In this document: positions 28,787 to 37,884 of the stretch, one piece after another
Position numbering within the stretch: position 1 is the first letter of the stretch
Layout of the letters: each line of letters opens with the position of its first letter
From: Tritrichomonas foetus
Taxonomy: Eukaryota; Parabasalia; Tritrichomonadida; Tritrichomonadidae
Length of the DNA stretch: 64,000 nucleotides
NCBI GenBank assembly: GCA_001839685.1
Contig: MLAK01000915.1
Coordinates: forward strand, 48,134-112,133
Direction: 5' to 3'
Position numbers and translations under genes: made by a program
The notes under the pieces: generated by a model
Told to the model about the DNA's origin: nothing
Database searches by the model: none
Seen by the model: only the letters and a program-made list of their open reading frames with translations

Positions 28787-31195
28787 ATGACAAACACGAC
28801 GAAGTATTCTTTTCAAGAACTTTTGTCATTTTTCTCACAGTGCGAACCACCGCCATGTTTCCAAGATAGCTGCCCAGTTTTTTCTCCAGATTATCAACCT
28901 CCGCTCGATTTCTCAAATTATAAACCAAATCTTCATTTCGGCAAGCACGCTTTTAATTTCGCGCCAAAACGACAAAACTCAGGTGATGTTGCAGATAATT
29001 CGAATAGTAATCACCAGAATTACGGAAATAATAATTCAAATAATATTCATGAAAATAAGAAAGAAAATCATAAAATGACTGAATGGAAACCACAAAAGGG
29101 GTCCAAAACTATTAGTTTCAAACCACAAAATTTAACAGAATCAACAATTGAAAATTCGTCATCAAATGATGCAATTCAAGAAGCTCCTAAAAACTCCCAA
29201 GTAAAAACATTTAATCCAAAACCAAAAGAATATAAAGAAGAAGTTGAAGAAAATATTGAAACGGCTGAAGAAACAAAATCATCACATGAAGATCCATATC
29301 TTAAATTTAAACAAAATATTCCGAAGAAACTCATAGAACCACCCAAAAAGAAAGAAAAAGTTGTTCTTGATCACCCTCCTCCCCCGAAAGAAAATCCTTT
29401 CATTAAAAAAACGAAATCCGGATTTGCCCCAAAGAAAGCAGCTCAAGTTTACGAAGCCCCTGATGTTCAATTAAATGGTCACCAAAATGATAATGATAAT
29501 AATAATGAAAACCAATCTAAAAAGCCAAGCTTTTTAGATCTCCAAAATGAAGAAAAGAAGAATTTAGAAGAAGAAGCGAAACGAAACAATGACAATGTTC
29601 AGAAAAAGTCATTCTTTGATAGTATAATCGAGCAAGAAAAAAAGGTTTCGAAAAAATCAAAACCACAAACAAACTTCGATCAATATGAAGATGATGAACC
29701 TGTAAAACCAAAACGAAAATCTGGATTCAAGCCCAAACAGGCACAGGCTATTTTTGATGGAGTATCTATCGAGGAAACAGTGAAAAAATCCAATAATTCA
29801 AATTCAAGTGGAAAAAAGTCTGCTTTTGATGCTTTGTTGGAATCTGAAAAAGAAACTTCTGAAAAACTAAAAGCTGAAAGAGAAGAAAGAGAAAGAATTG
29901 AAAAATTAAAAGAATTAGAAAGAAAAAATAAACCTTCAATCATAGATATGCTCATAGCTGAAGAAAAGAAAAATCAAAACCAAAAAATTGAACAAGAAAT
30001 TGAATATGACGATGATGAAGAAAAAGGACCAACTTTACATGCCTTTAAACCAACAAAAGTTGCATCGTACTACGAAGCACCTTCTTTAGAAGAAGTGCAA
30101 GAAAGCCAAAAACCAAAAACGAAGCCATCGTTCACCGAAATTCTCAACAACCAAGCACAAACGCAACAACCAATTAATCAAAAGAATAATCAGCAAAATA
30201 TCCAGCAACCAAATAATAATAGAAATGTGGTCTCTACCGCACAAATAATTGCACAACAACAGCAACAACAAGCACAACAGCAAGCAATTGAAAAACAAAA
30301 GCAAGAGAAAGAGCAAAAGAAACGTGGTTTATCATTCACAGATTTAATTAACAGTGAACAAAAACAAAAACCTAAGGCAACAATAGTAATAAACAGCGTT
30401 AAAGAAGAAAATGATCAACAAGTTCGTGGATTTAATCCCAAGAAAAGTGATACACCATCAAGCTTTTCTGATCTGATTAACAAAGAACGAAATACTAAAA
30501 AAGCAGCAGCTAAAAAACAACAATCCAAGCATATTACATTTAAAGGTCCTGCCTTTAAACCGCCTCCACAGTCTGCAAAGAAGATTAATGCTCCAAGTTT
30601 TGCGCAATTGCTTGATGCAGAAGTTCAACGAGAAGAAGTAGCAAATTCTCCAGCAGCACAGGCAGGAATAATTAATCCAGGAGCAAGCTTCCTGCAAAAG
30701 ATGCAAGAAGAGGAATTAAAGGCTAACAACAATCAACTTCCAATTACAAACACAATTGGAGATTTAGTCAGTTATCATGGTGAATTACCGAAAAAGCAAC
30801 GAAATGGATCACGTGGGAAAGGAAAAAGAAAAGAAGGTAAAAAGAATAAGCAATCAGAAGATTTGGAATTATTTTGGGGAACTTTGGATGACCAGCTCGT
30901 CGATGAATATGATTCTGATGATGATGGCAATTGGCCTGCATTTAATCAACCAAAGAATAATAAGAAATCCACGGTTCCGATGACACCAGAAGAGAAAAAG
31001 AAAGAAGACAAAATAAGTTGGCTGTCTCAAGTTCTTGAAGAGGAAATTGGTGAAGAAGATCCAAGAGAATTTGCCGAATCTCTTTCGATTAAATCGAAAC
31101 CAGAAATGATTAGGTTTCTTTCCACTGTTACTTTTGATCAATTTCAAGCTTCAAATATTGCTGAGCGATTTTTCAGACGATTTTCTGGTAAATAA
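28787..31195 (+). CDS. Disordered repeat-motif protein with candidate eIF4E-binding site (GIGYF-like features)
   Basis: 802 residues from ATG 28787; an in-frame ATG at 28736 adds 17 residues, but an Initiator-like CACATTC (28740-28746) lies between them and favours the shorter form. The N-terminus has KYSFQELLSFF, which fits the eIF4E-binding consensus YxxxxL(hydrophobic). The body is low-complexity N/Q/K/E sequence with about nine copies of a short motif [S/A]-F-x-[D/E/Q]-[L/I]-[L/I]-x-x-E, such as KPSFLDLQNEEKK, KSAFDALLESEKE and PSSFSDLINKE, alternating with K-S-G-F-x-P-K-x-A-Q-x-[IY] segments. The C-terminus (about 745-802) resembles the last helical region of GIGYF/PERQ proteins (FAESLSIKSKPEMIRFLS...AERFFRRF). 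No GYF domain is present. A translational-repressor role is inferred only. Confidence 0.82.
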   Translation: MTNTTKYSFQELLSFFSQCEPPPCFQDSCPVFSPDYQPPLDFSNYKPNLHFGKHAFNFAPKRQNSGDVADNSNSNHQNYGNNNSNNIHENKKENHKMTEWKPQKGSKTISFKPQNLTESTIENSSSNDAIQEAPKNSQVKTFNPKPKEYKEEVEENIETAEETKSSHEDPYLKFKQNIPKKLIEPPKKKEKVVLDHPPPPKENPFIKKTKSGFAPKKAAQVYEAPDVQLNGHQNDNDNNNENQSKKPSFLDLQNEEKKNLEEEAKRNNDNVQKKSFFDSIIEQEKKVSKKSKPQTNFDQYEDDEPVKPKRKSGFKPKQAQAIFDGVSIEETVKKSNNSNSSGKKSAFDALLESEKETSEKLKAEREERERIEKLKELERKNKPSIIDMLIAEEKKNQNQKIEQEIEYDDDEEKGPTLHAFKPTKVASYYEAPSLEEVQESQKPKTKPSFTEILNNQAQTQQPINQKNNQQNIQQPNNNRNVVSTAQIIAQQQQQQAQQQAIEKQKQEKEQKKRGLSFTDLINSEQKQKPKATIVINSVKEENDQQVRGFNPKKSDTPSSFSDLINKERNTKKAAAKKQQSKHITFKGPAFKPPPQSAKKINAPSFAQLLDAEVQREEVANSPAAQAGIINPGASFLQKMQEEELKANNNQLPITNTIGDLVSYHGELPKKQRNGSRGKGKRKEGKKNKQSEDLELFWGTLDDQLVDEYDSDDDGNWPAFNQPKNNKKSTVPMTPEEKKKEDKISWLSQVLEEEIGEEDPREFAESLSIKSKPEMIRFLSTVTFDQFQASNIAERFFRRFSGK

Positions 31196-31320
31196 AACTC
31201 GATTATACTAAGCAATTTTTAGTCATTAAATTTTGTATTTTATTGAAACAATTAGAGACTTCCATAATTGGCTAAAACAGGCAATTACAAGAAAAATTAA
31301 GATGAAATTGATTCAAGAAA

Positions 31321-31640
31321 TTTACCATAAAATTCAATTTAATTGAATATCAAACGATTATCTCCAGCCCAATTTGGACCAATTTGACGAAGTCTAATGA
31401 ATTTAACAAAATTGGTTGTTGATTTGATGTCAAATGTTGCATGGCTTTTTGATCCGTTTAATAATGAACAATGTGCTTGTCGATCTATTTATTCCCATGA
31501 TTGTCAATCTTCTGATGTTTCAATAACCCAATTCTTCAAATTACAATAATTTTGACCATGTGTTCGAATTTGATATTTCAGTAAGTTAAATCGAAAATCT
31601 TTAAATTGATAGCAATACTTTTAATGTCTAATGTTTTTTT
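31321..31640 (-). pseudogene. F5/8 type C (discoidin-like) domain pseudogene
   Basis: On the minus strand one frame reads an F5/8C domain in the trichomonad style: FKDFRFNLLKYQIRTHG, LKNWVIETSED, stop, QSWE, stop, IDRQAHCSLLNGSKSHATFD, FVKFIRLRQIGPNWAGDN, stop, IEFYG. The three stops (TGA at 31504-31506, TAA at 31489-31491 and TAA at 31339-31341) are all in the same frame, so the decay here is by point mutation, not frameshift. The motifs KNWVIE, IDRQ, LNG, RLRQ and the final IEFYG are the hallmarks of this domain, which in trichomonads is often attached to BTB domains. No BTB or start is visible upstream (31640-32000), so this is a 5'-truncated relic. The remainder of the 31196-32048 gap shows nothing else. 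Confidence 0.85.
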
Positions 31641-32048
31641 AGTTTTAGTTTTGTTTTGGTTTTGACTTGGGAATCTAGTTTTGATATTTTTTGAGTGATG
31701 CAATTGTTTTGTTATACAATTAAAGCACGTCTAATCGAAATATCTTAAGAGAAGCATTTTCTTCTGAAAATCATCCTCATTTCTCATTTTTTTGTATATA
31801 TTCGAGACAAAATTTCCAGAGACATTATTTCATTCTGCACTTTGCAATTCCCAAATTAATTATTCAATAGTTATTATTTCAATTATTCATTAATGTTCAA
31901 TGATATGTGTCATATCAAACAAGAGTCTGAGTTATGGATTTGATTCGATAATTTGATCGACATGTGATGTGAAATATGTTATTTTTCATATAACATTTCC
32001 GAATGTAAAGTGACACTTTTTGTGAAGAGATGGTCGACCTTTTGAAAA

Positions 32049-32483
32049 ATGGGAAAGTCCAAGGCTTGTGGTCTTAAGGCAGCCCGTAAATTACGCCTTT
32101 CACATCGTGACAACTTGTGGGCATCCAAGAAGTTCCGCAAGAGGCAAGGAACATCCATCTACAAGACACCACTCGAAGGTGTTGCTATGGCATCAGGTAT
32201 CGTCGTCGGTAAAGTCGCAGTCGAAGCTAAGCAGCCAAACTCAGCCATTCGTAAGGCTGTCCGTGTCCAACTCAAGAAAAACAGCAAGGTTATCACCGCA
32301 TTCGTTCCACGCGATGGTTCCCTTCGTTTAATTGATGATAACGATCGTGTTCTTATCGCTGGTATGGGTCGTTCAGGCCGTTCCGTCGGAGATCTTCCAG
32401 GTGTTCGTTTTAAGGTTATCAAGGTTGCAGGTTTCTCACTTTTAGCTTTATGGCTCGGCAAGAAGGAAAAACCAAGGAGCTAA
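32049..32483 (+). CDS. RPS23: 40S ribosomal protein S23 (uS12)
   Basis: 144 residues, against 143 in most eukaryotes. Opens [16 protein letters not shown] and contains the universal decoding-centre segments [24 protein letters not shown] and [20 protein letters not shown], ending KKEKPRS. uS12 lies at the small-subunit interface and monitors codon-anticodon pairing; the proline in KQPNS is the residue hydroxylated in other eukaryotes. Codon use here is visibly richer in C-ending codons (ATC, GTC, AAC, CGT) than in neighbouring genes, as expected for high expression. The gene is complete with no intron. Confidence 0.98.
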   Translation: MGKSKACGLKAARKLRLSHRDNLWASKKFRKRQGTSIYKTPLEGVAMASGIVVGKVAVEAKQPNSAIRKAVRVQLKKNSKVITAFVPRDGSLRLIDDNDRVLIAGMGRSGRSVGDLPGVRFKVIKVAGFSLLALWLGKKEKPRS

Positions 32484-32879
32484 ACACTTCATTGATTGTT
32501 ACATTCTTTATCTTTATTTCTTTTTAATGTTTTTTCCAAAATCTACGATTTGTTTTTTTTTATGAATATAATGAACATTTTTCAGATGAATTTGTAGGAC
32601 GAAAACTATGAAATGGATGGAGCTTCGCTAAAATCATTCTTAAATATGTACTCATTCAAATATATCTTTAAATTCTGTATTTTTATCTTTATTATTACAA
32701 TTCCAATAATTGTAATAATTAATTCAAATTAAAGTATTACTTTAGTATATTTTTCTTGCTAAATAAAGATTTTTTTGATCCAAAGATGCTGGGGAATTCA
32801 GCAATGTGAAAACGAAATACAGAAAATGTTTTATTTGTAGCACTAAAACGTCCTTTTTACTCAAATTATACAGCATTAC
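32484..32879. other. Intergenic, convergent 3' ends
   Basis: 396 bp between the S23 gene and the TBC gene, AT-rich, with a perfect inverted repeat listed separately. TAAA strings near both stops may serve for polyadenylation. Confidence 0.5.
32691..32719. repeat. Perfect 12-bp inverted repeat, 5-base loop
   Basis: ATTATTACAATT, loop CCAAT, AATTGTAATAAT. It lies between two convergent genes, so a role as a 3'-end or transcription-termination hairpin is possible. With only A/T plus one G-C pair per arm the stem is weak. Confidence 0.6.
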
Positions 32880-34790
32880 TCATGGGAATTCTTTCATTTC
32901 TGCTTCTTTGAAGAGTGCCCAGTACTGTTTCTTTGTGAGGTAGTACTTGTTCCACTTCTGGATGACGAGGCGCCAGTCCTTCATTGATTTGGCGGTCGTC
33001 GGGTTCTGTAAGAGTGGCAAAATGGTTTCGATTCCTGCCTTTCCTTCAAATGCTCCTTGGTTGAGGTCAATCACAGCAAGTCCAAGTGAAAGCAATGTTC
33101 TTGTTCCAAACACAATGAACCTATCCATGATCATGAGGACCATTTGTGGCGGGAAGTCCAAGTTCAAGAAAGCGCAAAGGAACCAAGATGGTGTATAAAC
33201 CATTGGATCGATTCCAAGTTGCTTCAATTTGGCTGCAACGTTTTTGAATTTCTTTTCAAGAAGGATTTCCCAAAGAGTGTTGATTTTCTTGAGACCGCTG
33301 AATTGATTTGCGAAGTAGTTTCTCACCATGTGCTCCTTTCCACGCATGAGGTTGTAGAGGCACCAGAATGAGTCTTCTTCATTCATGTACTTTAAGAAAA
33401 GTGCTGCATTGAAGCCCATGCCTTGGAAGTATCCCAAATCTGCATCAGCATTGTTATATGCACGAAGAATTCGATAAAGTGACATTCGTATTTCAGAATC
33501 AGCAAACTTTGGAACGTGTGGCATTGTTCGTGGAATATCTACACGAATTGTATGATCAGTTGCTGGAATACCGCGATCATAGAAAGCTTGAACATTTTCC
33601 TTCTTCTTGTCCTTCTTCTTCTTTTCGCCACGTTCAAGAAGAAGCTTCCAAGCACGAGCACGACACGAATCTGGAATTCCCTTCAATGTCCGTGTTTTCA
33701 CTTTGCGGAAGCCACGACGTTGCATGAATCGAGACCAATTGTTTGAACGCATCATGTCTTTCCACTTTTTCTCACGCTCTTTTTCTTTGGCGAGTTCTTT
33801 TTCTTGGAGTTCCTTTTCATGTTTGGACGGCTTTTCGGTGATGGTCCAGCCCCATCGGTCGGTTTTGGCTTTTCGGGCGGCTTCAGCGATATCTTCAGGA
33901 ACGGTGATGTCGGGTGGATCAACAGGCGTAGCTACAGCTGCCTGTGGTTCATTCTTCTCTTTCTTATCATCTTTCTTCTTATCTTCCTTTTTAGGTTCTT
34001 CTTTCTTCTTTGGCTTTTCGCTTGATGATGTAGTAGTTGTAGTGGTTGTGGATGAAGTTGAAGTTTCAGAATCAGATGATTCGACTTTCTTTGGTGCTGG
34101 TTTTGGTGCAGGCTTCTCTGATGGTGTTGTTGTTGATTCTGAATCGGAATCTGATGACTCTTTCTTCTTTTCAGCTGGTTTTGGTGGTGGTGCTTTTTTC
34201 TTCTTTTCAGCTGGCTTTGGTGGTGCTTCTTTCTTCTCTACTTTTGGTGGTGGTGCTTCTTTCTTCTTTTCAGCCGATGAAGAAGATGTTGTTGATTCTG
34301 AATCGGAATCTGATGACTCTTTCTTCTTTTCAACTGGTTTTGGTGGCGGTACTTCTTTCTTCTCTACTTTTGGTGCTGGTGGCTCTGGCTTCTTCTTTTC
34401 TTCTGATGAAGAAGACGTTGTTAATTCTGAATCGGAGTCGGAATCTGAATATGAAGAACTTTCTTTCTTTGCTGGTTTTACTGGCTTTGGCTCTGGTTTT
34501 GGTGGCTCTGGTGTTTTTTTGACGGGTTTTTCCTCTTCAACAGTTGAGGATTTATCCATAGATGTGGATGTGGTCTTGTCTCCTGAGTCAGAATCAGTGT
34601 ATGAATCTGAATATGATTCGTAACTCGAACTGTCAGAGTCGCTTGAAGATTTCTTTGCCGGTTTTTTTACTGGTTCAGATTTCTTTGGTTCCTCCTTCTT
34701 TTTAATTGGTTTGTCCGTTGAGGTTGTTGTCGAATAATACGAGCTGTCATCAGAAGATGATGAATCATATGAAGATGACGAATCACTCAT
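32880..34790 (-). CDS. TBC-domain Rab GTPase-activating protein with Ser/Pro/Lys-rich N-terminus
   Basis: 636 residues from ATG 34790 (MSDSSSSYDSS); the frame continues upstream only to a TTG. Residues 1-290 are low-complexity: Ser/Asp/Thr acidic blocks alternate with Lys/Pro blocks (SSDSDSESTTSS, KKKEAPPPKVEKKE), forming imperfect repeats at DNA level over about 34100-34450. Residues 365-620 are a TBC domain entered by RGFRKVKTRTLKGIPDSCRARAWKLLL. Both catalytic fingers are present: IRVDIPRT (IxxDxxR) and GYFQGMG (YxQ), so GAP activity is expected, turning off a Rab. The Ser-rich part has many potential casein kinase II sites. Long open frames on the opposite strand here only reflect the repetitive composition. 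Confidence 0.93.
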   Translation of the reverse strand: MSDSSSSYDSSSSDDSSYYSTTTSTDKPIKKKEEPKKSEPVKKPAKKSSSDSDSSSYESYSDSYTDSDSGDKTTSTSMDKSSTVEEEKPVKKTPEPPKPEPKPVKPAKKESSSYSDSDSDSELTTSSSSEEKKKPEPPAPKVEKKEVPPPKPVEKKKESSDSDSESTTSSSSAEKKKEAPPPKVEKKEAPPKPAEKKKKAPPPKPAEKKKESSDSDSESTTTPSEKPAPKPAPKKVESSDSETSTSSTTTTTTTSSSEKPKKKEEPKKEDKKKDDKKEKNEPQAAVATPVDPPDITVPEDIAEAARKAKTDRWGWTITEKPSKHEKELQEKELAKEKEREKKWKDMMRSNNWSRFMQRRGFRKVKTRTLKGIPDSCRARAWKLLLERGEKKKKDKKKENVQAFYDRGIPATDHTIRVDIPRTMPHVPKFADSEIRMSLYRILRAYNNADADLGYFQGMGFNAALFLKYMNEEDSFWCLYNLMRGKEHMVRNYFANQFSGLKKINTLWEILLEKKFKNVAAKLKQLGIDPMVYTPSWFLCAFLNLDFPPQMVLMIMDRFIVFGTRTLLSLGLAVIDLNQGAFEGKAGIETILPLLQNPTTAKSMKDWRLVIQKWNKYYLTKKQYWALFKEAEMKEFP

Positions 34791-35112
34791 TTGGAATTGA
34801 TTTTTGGAAATAAGACCGATTCTTGGATTTCTATTGAAATAACACAATTTTCAATTGCTCATTGGTTTTTTTGAGAAGAATTAAATATAGTTTTTCTTTG
34901 CTTTTGCGTGAATTTGATTTATTGAAAAATTTCGGTGATATGAAAAATAATTTAAAAAGTTTTCTCATAACATTCTTGCAAACTAAGAGTTCAAGGTAAC
35001 ATTTTTATTCGGCCACATGTAAGGTATGCTGATTTGATTTGAGCAGGCCTATCTTTATCATGATTCTTTTCAATAACACAACATCATCTGATATCCCTTT
35101 GATTAAATAATC

Positions 35113-35570
35113 ATGAAAACCTTTTTGTATAATATCATAGTGATCTGCATAATTCTAGTTTTTTGTGAGCAAGAAAATCAATGACAACATTCAAGATCAA
35201 ACATTTGATGCAAAATTTGGATGTGATATTAATGAGAGAGAATGGAAAAGCATTCTTTACAAAATCTTCCTGATAATTTGGGTGAACCATCATATTTTAA
35301 AAGTATCCATGCAATGACAGACGATTCCAATGTAACGGATACTAAAGTTATCAATATAAAGTCCCAACGTTTTCATCGTGAACATTTAAGGTAAAATTAA
35401 AGGTCAAATTAGCGAAAAGTGTTCACGGTACAAACAATCTTATTTTTTAAGATTTTATGAAAATACTCTTAAGGCATGAAAGATTTCTGATCAAGTTAAA
35501 GATTTAAAAAACTTCCATAGAAATTCACAACTATTATTAGATACTGATTTGGTAAAAACTGAGATGATAC
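35113..35570 (+). pseudogene. Frameshifted relic of a secreted or membrane protein gene
   Basis: Starts with an ATG (35113) and a clear signal peptide or anchor (MKTFLYNIIVICIILVFCE), then hits a stop. The next frame continues NDNIQDQTFDAKFGCDIN (from 35180), and the first frame resumes at about 35242 with NLPDNLGEPSYFKSIHAMTD...RFHREHLR and a stop. Further short frames to about 35570 (KIKGQISEKCSRYKQSYFLR; DQVKDLKNFHRNSQ) are also protein-like. At least two frameshifts plus stops show a dead gene. The phrase FGCD after a signal peptide also occurs near the start of the beta-helix gene at 59493 (QFGCDPVDY), a thin hint of relatedness. The flanking parts of the 34791-35972 gap show nothing else. 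Confidence 0.6.
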
Positions 35571-35972
35571 TCAAAATATAGATATAAATTGATTTTAAAA
35601 GAATATTTATGCGTTATTTGTCTTGGTAAAAGCCTAAAGGCAGTTTCATATTCATGAATTGATCGAAATTCTTGAAATAAAGTGAGTACAATAAAAACAT
35701 TGAGAACATTACATTCAGAAATGTACATACTTCCGTTTAATATGGTCGTTAAAAATACAAGTTGACTAAACAAGACTCTGGAAAACTGTGAATATTGTAT
35801 AGTTTATTGTTATTTCAATGGTTTATCCGCCGATTTAAATGTCGGTTCATTTATCATTGAAAGGTTTTATTTCTATTTTCAAAATTTCAATTGTTGACTA
35901 AGAATTCTAATTGTGATGAAAAGTAGTTTAATAAATTGAATACTTTACAAATTTCCACCAGAATTATTTCTG

Positions 35973-37055
35973 ATGAATGATTTTCCGCTTGTTTACAATG
36001 GCAAACAATACAATGTCGATCCCGCCTTTTTCGCCATTTATTCGATAAAATTCCGTGAAATTTTCAATCCCGCCTACGCTGAGTTTTCACAAGTCACAAT
36101 TTTGGGAAATTATCAAGATAAAAGTGTCGAAATCTTTTCTCTTCTTTGTCAAGGTCGTGAAGTGAACATTCCAGATATGAATATGAAAGATATCGCCAGT
36201 TTAGCAAAAGTATTTAATGCAGAAGAAATTTTAGAAACATGCGTAAGAATTATCCATTCTCGCATTGACGGCAGTTTCAGACCTGACGAGAGAGGAACTA
36301 TTGTTTACGAAAACCGTGGCAGTACTACAGCGACAGAAAGCTTCGAAAAACAGCACGAAAAAGGATTCTTCAAATCAATGGTAAGTTCATCCTCACAAAA
36401 CAGCCTCAAAACGATGACAAGCAGCAACTCTAAATCAGATCTTAAGTCTGCCGTTAAAGAAGAAGTTCAAACTGCTTCCAGCCAACAATCAACTGTCAGC
36501 GATACTCCAAAATATTATCTCGAAAAGCCCATCGTCTACGAAATTCAATCTGAAAAGAAGAAATTAATGAAAGCACCAAAATACCTTCTCACATTAAACG
36601 GAAATGTTCTAGCAGCAGGAAAAACTAAATCATCTGTGATTGTCATCAATAACGGAACAGATGTTCACTTTGAAACAATAGAAAGTAGTGCTGCTGAAAT
36701 TCAAAGGCAAGGTTCTGTTAATACTATTCGTAGTGAAGGAAGCTATTACACACTGAAATATTATCGTGACTCAGATACAAATTTCATGACGATGCACGGC
36801 ACTTTCAAAATTGATGATTCTGAAGTTTTACTGACTGGATTAAAGAATGCACCTAAAGATGAACCATTCCTTGCATCTCGCCAAGTCGTGACTGATAGGC
36901 ACCCATGTATCCTTTATTTGAAGAACGGAAAAACTGCAATGATTGTTTCTAAAACTGATGGTGGTTCATTTACATTCCACAACTTTGTGAAGATGCCACA
37001 CATTTTGGCATTCGCCATTGCTTTATCGGCTATTGCTGGAGCTGAAGGATCTTAA
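35973..37055 (+). CDS. BTB-like domain plus tubby-like C-terminal domain protein
   Basis: 360 residues. Residues 5-105 look like a divergent BTB/POZ fold (FPLVYNGKQYNVDPAFFAIYS...FREIF, ending LAKVFNAEEILETCVRIIHSRI). A disordered Ser-rich linker (about 115-175) follows. Residues 180-355 look like a tubby-like beta-barrel: the C-terminus FVKMPHILAFAIALSAIAGA closely resembles the buried C-terminal helix of tubby proteins (LQAFAIALSSF). Tubby-like domains bind phosphoinositides at membranes or, in other families, act as scramblases; BTB domains mediate assembly or Cullin-3 binding. This combination is unusual to me; animal tubby-like proteins pair the domain with F-box, WD40 or SOCS modules. 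The tubby match is strong only in the last helix. Confidence 0.72.
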   Translation: MNDFPLVYNGKQYNVDPAFFAIYSIKFREIFNPAYAEFSQVTILGNYQDKSVEIFSLLCQGREVNIPDMNMKDIASLAKVFNAEEILETCVRIIHSRIDGSFRPDERGTIVYENRGSTTATESFEKQHEKGFFKSMVSSSSQNSLKTMTSSNSKSDLKSAVKEEVQTASSQQSTVSDTPKYYLEKPIVYEIQSEKKKLMKAPKYLLTLNGNVLAAGKTKSSVIVINNGTDVHFETIESSAAEIQRQGSVNTIRSEGSYYTLKYYRDSDTNFMTMHGTFKIDDSEVLLTGLKNAPKDEPFLASRQVVTDRHPCILYLKNGKTAMIVSKTDGGSFTFHNFVKMPHILAFAIALSAIAGAEGS

Positions 37056-37884
37056 AGGAGTCTCCTTTTAATGATAAAAACACTCTCCGTTAATACTTTC
37101 TTAAATACTTTCTTTAATATTTTCTTGAATGCTTTCTTAAATGATTTCTAGTATAATTTCTTGATTATTTTCTGGAGTATTCATTTTTTTCGAAATTCTT
37201 AATATAAATCCCTTCCATATGAATTTATCTGCGCTTGAAAAATTCAACACTTTTTTTAAAATGAATCTATTTGTCTAATGAATGATCTATAACGAAAGTA
37301 TCTGTATTTTCTAGAAAATGGCCATTGATATCATGGTTTGCTTTTGTTTTAGTGATTGCGCAATACTTGTTTGACGAGATAAAGCATTTGGTATGACTGT
37401 AGTTATAGTCAGTTTATCACCATGTTGAATAATTAATGTGTAGCGTTTTGATGACTTAAAAGCCCAACCAAAAAACAATAAAAAAATGAGAAAGACTTTT
37501 CACTTTGAATCAAAATTCTTTTTCATGGACAATTTCTGACTAATCGTTGAAAAACAATGATTGTGTAAGATGAAATTTCGCTGGATAATGTAATTTATAA
37601 CTTATAATTAGAGGTAATTTGATCTATTCTTTTTCAGGTATCTTATGAATTCTATACGAAATATTTTAGATGTTGACAAGTCAAATTTTCCTTTCCCTGT
37701 AAAACACTTTTGTTGACATGTCCAATCAAGAAATTACCATTCAGCGAAATGAAATAATGAAAGTATCTATTGAGGAATTCTTGATACTAATAAGAAAGGA
37801 TAGAAATCTATTTTTCAACGATTTTGGGAGTTGTTTTAATTAAAAATATGAAAATCATCTCATAATTATTTGAGTCTAGTATAT
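37056..37884. other. Intergenic with a minus-strand coding relic
   Basis: 830 bp between converging genes. On the minus strand a frame stays open for 62 codons from 37499 to a TAG at 37311-37313, just inside an upstream TGA (37500-37502). It begins with a hydrophobic run (KVFLIFLLFFGWAF) and continues YTLIIQHGDKLTITTVIPNA. It has no ATG at the start and looks like the remains of a signal-peptide or membrane-anchored protein. A TTTCTT-AA-TACTTTCTT tandem of about 12-13 bp lies at 37090-37170. Nothing else seen. Confidence 0.4.

Noticed and set aside
33607..34623. Long plus-strand open frames (338, 158 and 89 codons) opposite the TBC gene.
   Set aside because: They are antisense to the Ser/Lys/Pro-rich repeats and translate to Phe/Gly/Ser strings with no known fold; the TBC gene on the minus strand has catalytic motifs.
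35537..35773. Minus-strand 78-codon frame downstream of the secreted-protein relic.
   Set aside because: Starts with TTG and lies next to a plus-strand relic; composition is hydrophobic AT-rich noise.
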